A stretch of DNA of 64,000 bases from NCBI GenBank assembly GCA_002415085.1, contig DIBV01000003.1, positions 1 through 64,000 on the forward strand, given 5' to 3'. Below are positions 58,656 to 64,000 of the stretch, piece after piece. The stretch is from Arsukibacterium sp. UBA5043. GTDB lineage: Bacteria; Pseudomonadota; Gammaproteobacteria; Enterobacterales; Alteromonadaceae. Below the pieces are notes generated by a model that saw only the letters and a program-made list of their open reading frames with translations, was not told the origin of the DNA and ran no database searches. Made by a program: the position numbers and the translations under genes. Numbering within the stretch: position 1 is the stretch's first letter; every line of letters begins with the position of its first letter.

Positions 58656-58742
58656 GCCTGGGTGGCGAAATCGGTAGACGCAGCGGATTCAAAATCCGCC
58701 GGGGGAAACTCCGTGTCGGTTCGAGTCCGACCCTAGGCACCA
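58656..58742 (+). tRNA. tRNA-Leu (anticodon CAA)
   Basis: An 87-base class II tRNA with encoded CCA. The acceptor GCCTGGG pairs with CCTAGGC (one G-U), and the anticodon arm GCGGA-TTCAAAA-TCCGC holds CAA. The long variable arm is CGGGGGAAACTCCG, and the T arm is GTCGG/CCGAC. It resembles E. coli leuX, a common integration site. Confidence 0.93.
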
Positions 58743-58940
58743 ATTATCTTTCATATCACTGAACGTGATTTTCTGATTAATTAAACCAACTGTAATTATC
58801 ACGCTGCTGTACCCTGCTATTAAGTGTTTTATACCAGCAATATACTTGTTGAGCGCGATAGTGTTGCTAAACGGTCTGTTCCCCTGCAGTAGAATATCCC
58901 GGGGTTTTAGCATGTCTTTATTCGATAACTTAATAATTCA
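58743..58940. other. A+T-rich spacer between tRNA-Leu and a pump fragment
   Basis: No gene is seen. In-frame stops close the reading frame of the downstream fragment just upstream of its ATG. The junction between tRNA and fragment is probably a scar of deletion or excision. Confidence 0.4.
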
Positions 58941-59657
58941 ATGTCCAGACTGAGCCGTTTGAACGGCCAGTCGGTTACGGCGTTAAGAGCCGATGTGGAT
59001 AACCGCATTACCACCGGAGGTCAGGTTACCCGGAAAGTATTGAATGAGAGTTGGGCCGCTATGAGCAGTCAGTACCCGGATGTGCAGGTTACGGTCGGCG
59101 GCGATCAGGCTGAGCAGGAGCGGGTTAAGCCGTCAATGGCCCGGAATTTTCTGTTGTCGTTGTTTGCCGTATACGCCCTGCTGGCGCTGGTATTTTCCAG
59201 TTATAGTCAGCCTCTGGTAATTATGGCTATTATTCCGTTTGGTCTGACCGGCGCAGTGTTGGGGCATGTTATGCTCGGTTTGGATCTGACCCTGTTGTCA
59301 TTGTTTGGCCTGATTGGCCTGTCCGGAGTGGTGATTAACGACAGTCTGCTGCTGATGGAGTTTATTAACCGTTTTCGCGAAGAAGGTCAGGAAATTGAAC
59401 AAGCGGTGCTCAAAGCTACCCTGCAACGGTTTCGGGCCATTGTACTGACATCGTTGACAACCTTTTTAGGCGTTACCCCAATTATTCTGGAAACCAGTGT
59501 TCAGGCAAAATTCCTCAAACCCACCGCTGTTTCATTGGGCATTGGCATCTTGTTTGCCACCATTATTTTGCTGTTTTTACTGCCTGCGCTGGCGGTGTTA
59601 CAGTTAAAACTTAAAGCCAGGCTGAGTAATGACAAATCTGCTCCGACGTCTGAATAA
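58941..59657 (+). pseudogene. C-terminal fragment of an RND efflux pump
   Basis: The 238 residues match the last quarter of an AcrB-type pump of about 1030 residues. They comprise part of the last porter domain (VTVGGDQAEQERVKPSMARN) and the final membrane helices (FGLIGLSGVVINDSLLLMEFINR, VLTSLTTFLGVTPIILETS). The N-terminal three quarters are missing, and a stop lies five codons before the ATG. A pump this short cannot work, so I call it a remnant. It sits 200 bases past tRNA-Leu. Confidence 0.85.
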
Positions 59658-59660
59658 TTT

Positions 59661-60368
59661 CTAAGGCCAATTATTTAATATGGCCTGATAACCACCAGAC
59701 TGTTGCAGCTTTTCCAGCTCTTGATCAAACTGCTGCTGTAACAGTTGGTCTTTGAAAATGGCACCATAAGGTTTAGTGATAAATATGGGGTGAATGGTTA
59801 ACCTTTCGCCCGGGTGATTTTTTTGCATGATGTAGGTTAACAGCCGTCGCTCACCGATAACAACGTCGGTTCTGGCATTAACCAGCAATTTTAGCTGAAG
59901 CTCGCGTTCTGCGATTTCTAAATAGTTTTCATCTTTTACCACATCCGCAAATTCCTGACCCAGTACAGAGGTAGCAAACTGATAGGCAATAATATTTTTG
60001 CCTTTTAAATCAGCCAGAGTATTAATGTTGTATTTATTATACTCAAGCGAAACGACAACATCTGCAAAGGGCAAATATGGTGTGGTTAGATAACCGTTGT
60101 CTGGCGGAAATGCCGCAGGACTGGCAACATCAAATTTTCCTTCATTAAACTCTTTGATCAGACGATTATAGGCCAGCAGATGAAACTCACTGTCATAGCC
60201 CATGTTCGTTAAAATATGCCGGATAATTTCAACATCTATGCCAGTAATACCCTTTTCTTCCTGATAAAACGCCCATGGCGGACCGATATTAACGGCCACC
60301 TTGAGCGTTGTCGGCGTTGCACACAGCTGCCAGGAAAAAGTAAATATGAACAGCAAGATCAGGCGCAT
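59661..60368 (-). CDS. Solute-binding protein, family 3
   Basis: The 235-residue exported protein has a signal peptide (LILLFIFTFSWQLCATP) and a bacterial family 3 solute-binding fold: LKVAVNIGPPWAFYQEEKGITGIDVEII near the start and a hinge DLKGKNIIAYQF. Such proteins bind amino acids or feed sensory systems. There is no ABC permease nearby, so it is a lone binder and may act as a sensor partner. The ATG at 60368 was chosen over the TTG at 60380. It is 173 bases after the diguanylate cyclase gene. Confidence 0.82.
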   Translation of the reverse strand: MRLILLFIFTFSWQLCATPTTLKVAVNIGPPWAFYQEEKGITGIDVEIIRHILTNMGYDSEFHLLAYNRLIKEFNEGKFDVASPAAFPPDNGYLTTPYLPFADVVVSLEYNKYNINTLADLKGKNIIAYQFATSVLGQEFADVVKDENYLEIAERELQLKLLVNARTDVVIGERRLLTYIMQKNHPGERLTIHPIFITKPYGAIFKDQLLQQQFDQELEKLQQSGGYQAILNNWP

Positions 60369-60541
60369 TGTCAAAACCAAAAAAAGCTGATGAATTGGAA
60401 ACCAGCGTAATACTGTTGTTATTTGCCCTTTAGTGTACAGGTTGAGGTCTGAAATTGCTCCCAGTATTGCCGGATTTCTGAAATCATAAGCTTATTTCAC
60501 ACGCACTTTATTAAGACCGTTATTGGCTCTGCCATAGTGCT

Positions 60542-61513
60542 TCATGATTCGGCCAGGCAAACCCGGTTGCGGCCTGTTGCTTTAGCCCGGTATAACGCTT
60601 CATCTGCAAGTTGGATCAGGCTTGCCGGAGTATCAGTGCGCCGACATTGCGCCACCCCAATACTTACCGTAAATAACGGCAGGCTGCTTTGAGCCGAGGT
60701 CTGCTGCTCCAGCGCATGCCGGATCCGCTCTGCAAGTTCACTGGCACTGACAATAGCGGTATCGGGTAAAATAACCAGAAACTCCTCGCCGCCAATTCTG
60801 CCGATAAAGTCTGTTTTTCTAAGCTGTGCATTGCAGCATTCAGCGACGGTCTTTAACGTTTGATCACCGCTCAGGTGACCGAAATTGTCGTTAATAGCTT
60901 TAAAATCGTCTAAATCTAACATCATAATAGTCAAAGGTGTTTGCTGGCGGATGGTGCGTGATATTTCAATATCAAGAATACGCATGGTTTCGCGGCGGTT
61001 AATTAGGCTGGTCAGTTCATCGGTGGTCGCCATTTTTTCCAGCTGCGCCGTGCGTTTTTTTACCTCGGTTTCTAATCGCTGATTTGATTCGGCAAGTTGC
61101 TTTTCAGCTTGGGTAAGTTCGGTAATTTTCTGCAGCATGTTGCGTTTACTTGGTAAGCTAATAATTTGCGGCATCAGATACCAAAGTAACAAGGCGGTAG
61201 CGATAGAGATAAATCCTGTTAAGGTCTTAACCATGCCATGAATATAGTAATAACCATGCCAGATATTAATGACCCCAAGTAAATGGGTGGCACCACAGAA
61301 AAAAATGAACCCGGCAAACATTAAAAACATCCAGTTAAAGCGTAAATCATCTCTTGCTTTTACCAGCCGCACCAGTCCAAAAGGGATCAGCATATAGGCG
61401 ATAAACGTGAGTAAATCACCACCAACATGCAGGATCAGTAAATCGGTGCGCCACAGCAGACAATGGCCGTGTGGCATAAAATCGCCATTAAGTAGTTCCT
61501 GAATAAATTCCAA
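60542..61513 (-). CDS. Diguanylate cyclase with ethylene-receptor-like membrane domain
   Basis: The 323-residue protein has three membrane helices, a coiled coil (about residues 122-160) and a GGDEF domain. The helices resemble the plant ETR1 ethylene site. D33, Y40, I43, P44, I70, C73 and H77 lie at exactly eight positions past ETR1 D25, Y32, I35, P36, I62, C65 and H69 as I recall them. C65 and H69 of ETR1 bind copper. The cyclase domain keeps GGEEF (240-244) and the RxxD inhibitory site (R231, D234), so it should make cyclic-di-GMP. The start is TTG at 61513; its N-terminus FMPHGHC is typical of bacterial relatives. Confidence 0.88.
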   Translation of the reverse strand: MEFIQELLNGDFMPHGHCLLWRTDLLILHVGGDLLTFIAYMLIPFGLVRLVKARDDLRFNWMFLMFAGFIFFCGATHLLGVINIWHGYYYIHGMVKTLTGFISIATALLLWYLMPQIISLPSKRNMLQKITELTQAEKQLAESNQRLETEVKKRTAQLEKMATTDELTSLINRRETMRILDIEISRTIRQQTPLTIMMLDLDDFKAINDNFGHLSGDQTLKTVAECCNAQLRKTDFIGRIGGEEFLVILPDTAIVSASELAERIRHALEQQTSAQSSLPLFTVSIGVAQCRRTDTPASLIQLADEALYRAKATGRNRVCLAES

Positions 61514-61516
61514 TTT

Positions 61517-61550
61517 CTAAGCTTGTCCTTAATATTTCCATTAAGCTTAG
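61517..61550. promoter_or_regulatory. Inverted repeat just upstream of the diguanylate cyclase gene
   Basis: CTAAGCTT (61517-61524) and AAGCTTAG (61543-61550) are perfect arms around 18 bases, directly before the TTG start on the minus strand. The right arm starts 30 bases from the start codon. It could be an operator or a leader hairpin that affects access to the ribosome binding site AAGGA, which lies within the loop. Confidence 0.4.
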
Positions 61551-61617
61551 TTGACATTAGCAGACAATGTTCTCGAAAAAGGAAAAAATGGACAGATTAT
61601 GAGTTTTTCCCGCGGGC

Positions 61618-62112
61618 TTAATGAATTTCTTTAGCGAGCTTCAACATCTGCGCGCTTAGATGAAAGCCCTGTTGCCGTGCTAATGTCAGATTAACCCGAA
61701 ACGATATCCGGTGTGGTTCAGCAATCAGGCCAAACATGGCGCCCTGACGAAATAACTCTGCACCTTCTACGACGGTAAGCCGACCAGTGGTTTGCAGTAA
61801 TTGTGACCATTCTGGTTTTGAGGCGAGCTCTGCGCTTAAATATAAAACAGTGCATGTTGCTGCCTGATTAGCTGCAGTTATCAATGAAACCTGGGTCTGG
61901 GCCGGCAGAATGCTGGTGAGCGCATTAAACACCCCGGCATCTTGGGCGATGCAATAGTTTTGCTGTGCCGGTGGATTAGTTGCCCACTCACTGTACTGAA
62001 CAAACCGAAATAGCAATGCCGCTTTTAATGATGCCTGCGCCGGCTGAGCCCGCACCGGCGACACAACGAAAAATAGGGTCGCCCCGATAAGTACCGCCAG
62101 CAACCTACGCAT
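61618..62112 (-). CDS. YfiR-family periplasmic protein (DUF4154)
   Basis: The 164-residue protein has a signal peptide (VLIGATLFFVVSPVRAQP) and a DUF4154 domain that begins with KAALLFRFVQYSEW, the family signature. It contains two cysteines (about residues 54 and 87) that could form a disulphide. In Pseudomonas, YfiR is a redox-controlled repressor of the cyclase YfiN. It overlaps the TonB receptor stop by one base, and a cyclase gene follows 104 bases later. The target may be that cyclase, but it lacks a periplasmic sensor domain like that of YfiN. Confidence 0.86.
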   Translation of the reverse strand: MRRLLAVLIGATLFFVVSPVRAQPAQASLKAALLFRFVQYSEWATNPPAQQNYCIAQDAGVFNALTSILPAQTQVSLITAANQAATCTVLYLSAELASKPEWSQLLQTTGRLTVVEGAELFRQGAMFGLIAEPHRISFRVNLTLARQQGFHLSAQMLKLAKEIH

Positions 62113-64000
62113 TACAGGAAATTCCAGTTAATGGATAATTCAGCGCTGCGTTCGGGTTGTTGCAGCGGCACTCCTGTTGGTAGCGGGGCGTCAACGTATG
62201 CTTTGTCGAATACATTTTTCAAACCCAGCACAATATGTAATTTAGGGTTGAGTTGCCAGGACAGCAAAATATCGTGCCGGGCATAGCCGGGCATTTGGCC
62301 GCGGGGGCTGGTTCGTGCTGATGTTGCAAACATATGCCAGTTCAGATGCAGATCGTCACGCCAGAGCGGCTGGCTGTACTGTGTTTTAAACAGATGCTCC
62401 GGCGAGTTGGTTAAACCCATTTGGTCATTTTTATAACGGGCTCGCTGGGTGCTGGCAGAAAGTTGCAGCGTAGCACCGCTTTGCCAGGTTTTCGTCGCCG
62501 TTGTTTCCAGACCGTAGGCTTCGACGGCGCGGTCATTAAAAAACTGCACTATGGCGCTTGCACCATAATTACCGGTGATCAAATTGCGCACCTGAGAATG
62601 ATAAACGGTGGCACTGACAGACCAGCTATGCGCAAGCTGAGCTTGCCAGTTCGCCTCCAGCGTGTTGATTAACTCAGACTCAGGCACCGGCAGCTCATTG
62701 TATAAATTGCTGTTCTGCTCATATTCATTCGGCGCTCGAAACGCCGTACCATAACTTACTCTGACGCTTTGCTGGTTCGTCAGCTGCCATATCCAACCAA
62801 ACTTAGGGCTGAACTCACGAACATTCTGTTCGGTATAGTCGTAGCGGAAACCGCTGATAAATTTATGATTATCAGTAATTTGCCAGCCATGCTGCAGATA
62901 CAGCCCAATTCTGTTGTTTTTGCTGCTGACGGCAAGCACCGGAATAATATCATCAATACTGAACTGATAACTCTGATGCTGATCGTGCTGGCCATCAATC
63001 CCAAACAGTAAATGATGCGACGGTTCTGGCGTATAGCTTAAGCGTAAATCGAGGTTGGTCCATCTGCCGGTGACATCAAAGTGGTAGCGGCGTATCTCGC
63101 CGGTTGGAACAATAAAGGGCGTAAAAGTAGTAAGGTCGAAGCCATTGGTTGATAAATGGGTGTAAAGCTCAGCCTGATCGCTCAGGCTGTGGCTATGCTG
63201 CAGCGAAATAAAATAATTGCGGTTTTTTATTTTAAAAATATCGCTTCTGCTTGGGTCTGCCATCAGCGCCCCTGGCTCTTCCCGGGTACGTGACACCCCG
63301 GCCATTTGTAATTGCAGTCGGCGATAGCGGTAACTTGCAGCCAGTTTATGGTTAAGGTCGTTATTCAGCGTTTGTTGGGCAAGCACCGGCTCAGGTGCAT
63401 TGATATCGGCAAAAGCAATATCGTCCTGCTGGCTGCGGCTGAGCGACACCCAGCCCTCATGGCCACTGGCATGGCGAATACCATAGGACAGTGAAAGATC
63501 AAGCTGATCGCGTTGGTTGGCAGCCAGAGCTAACTGACCTCCCTGCAGCTTATTACCTCGTTTCGTTATAACGTTTACCACGCCCAGAAACGCATTATTG
63601 CCATAAAGTGCTGAACCGCTGCCCGGGCTGTATTCCACCCGGTCAATCAGTTGCGGATCAATATAAAAATTATTACCGATCATGCCGGCATCATAAATAT
63701 TATCATTGACTCTGGTGCCATCGACCAGCAGCAGGATCCGCGAATTATAGTCGCCCGGCCGGCCAATGCCGCGTGCGCTCAGATAGCCGTAGCTCGTGTC
63801 AGAGCTGACGTATAACCCCGGGAAAAAACTGAGGATCTCAATCAAATTTCTCAGGTTGAAGCGGCGTATTTCTTCATCAGTTACAATATGGGTGACTTGT
63901 GCCGATTTACCCGCACTCTGGGCATGACGTGCTGAGGTCGACACTTCAATCCGGGCCGGATCGGTTGCGGTTGGCTGTTGCAGTAACTCCTCCAGGCTTG
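62112..64000 (-). CDS. TonB-dependent outer membrane receptor (partial, runs off the right edge)
   Basis: The frame is open to the window end, so the N-terminus is missing. The visible 629 residues include the plug domain (IVTDEEIRRFNLRNLIEILSF, VEYSPGSGSALYGNNAFLGVVNV) and a 22-strand barrel. Its last strand ends in NWNFL. Family resemblance is to BtuB/colicin-type receptors; the ligand is unknown. An apparent start at 63944 is a GTG inside the plug region and not the real start. Receptor-YfiR-cyclase clusters recur in gammaproteobacteria. Confidence 0.88.
   Translation of the reverse strand, partial: SLEELLQQPTATDPARIEVSTSARHAQSAGKSAQVTHIVTDEEIRRFNLRNLIEILSFFPGLYVSSDTSYGYLSARGIGRPGDYNSRILLLVDGTRVNDNIYDAGMIGNNFYIDPQLIDRVEYSPGSGSALYGNNAFLGVVNVITKRGNKLQGGQLALAANQRDQLDLSLSYGIRHASGHEGWVSLSRSQQDDIAFADINAPEPVLAQQTLNNDLNHKLAASYRYRRLQLQMAGVSRTREEPGALMADPSRSDIFKIKNRNYFISLQHSHSLSDQAELYTHLSTNGFDLTTFTPFIVPTGEIRRYHFDVTGRWTNLDLRLSYTPEPSHHLLFGIDGQHDQHQSYQFSIDDIIPVLAVSSKNNRIGLYLQHGWQITDNHKFISGFRYDYTEQNVREFSPKFGWIWQLTNQQSVRVSYGTAFRAPNEYEQNSNLYNELPVPESELINTLEANWQAQLAHSWSVSATVYHSQVRNLITGNYGASAIVQFFNDRAVEAYGLETTATKTWQSGATLQLSASTQRARYKNDQMGLTNSPEHLFKTQYSQPLWRDDLHLNWHMFATSARTSPRGQMPGYARHDILLSWQLNPKLHIVLGLKNVFDKAYVDAPLPTGVPLQQPERSAELSINWNFL

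Overview
The window looks like a chromosome segment of a gammaproteobacterium of the Alteromonadales type; Rheinheimera, Alishewanella or Arsukibacterium relatives are my best guess. This rests on protein resemblance and gene order, not on a marker gene search. Most of the left half follows the classic enterobacterial order: rpsU-dnaG-rpoD, tsaD, plsY, folB, uppP, cca, an SH3 protein (YgiM type), a CYTH protein (YgiF type), glnE, then tolC facing nudF-yqiB-cpdA-yqiA-parE and parC-plsC. Base composition is moderate, near half G+C, and drops in the accessory left edge.

Layout. 1-2640 is accessory DNA: the right end of an IS21-family element (istA tail, istB, terminal repeats), a stretch without a credible gene and an unrecognised 287-residue membrane protein. 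It stops at a tRNA-Ile2 (CAU) gene whose 5' end is repeated upstream. 3.0-7.2 kb is the macromolecular synthesis operon on the minus strand. 7.3-13.8 kb carries tsaD, plsY, folB-folK-uppP, cca and an ExeA/GspB pair. 13.8-23.3 kb has a degenerate HD-GYP protein, an Lrp-type regulator, the SH3 protein, CYTH-glnE, a TcpQ-like protein, lpxL and tolC. 23.4-32.8 kb holds nudF to parE, a TPR protein, parC, plsC and rraB. 33-46.4 kb is more variable: a secreted beta-amylase, a TIGR03545/TIGR03546 pair, a ZntR-like regulator with a metal permease, an amidase lipoprotein and a heavy-metal CusBA pump. 46.4-50.6 kb has a folded intergenic element, an NhaC antiporter and two tandem PEP-CTERM genes with sigma-54-like promoters. 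50.7-58.5 kb is core: valS, holC, pepA and divergent lptF-lptG, then an RDD protein. 58.6-64 kb has tRNA-Leu(CAA), a broken RND pump gene and a signalling cluster of a TonB-dependent receptor, a YfiR protein, a diguanylate cyclase with an ethylene-receptor-like membrane domain, and a solute-binding protein.

The most interesting items are: (1) the diguanylate cyclase at 60542-61513, which keeps at identical spacing every residue I know to line the copper/ethylene site of plant ETR1, and which lies just downstream of yfiR and a TonB receptor gene; (2) the paired THxN-type PEP-CTERM genes, each with a GG-N10-GC promoter about 60 bases before the start and no exosortase nearby; (3) the nested-hairpin element at 46388-46691; (4) a hairpin that buries the ribosome binding site of plsC; (5) a ZntR-type promoter with a 20-base spacer driving a regulator whose four metal cysteines match ZntR. 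No CRISPR array, prophage or defence island was seen.
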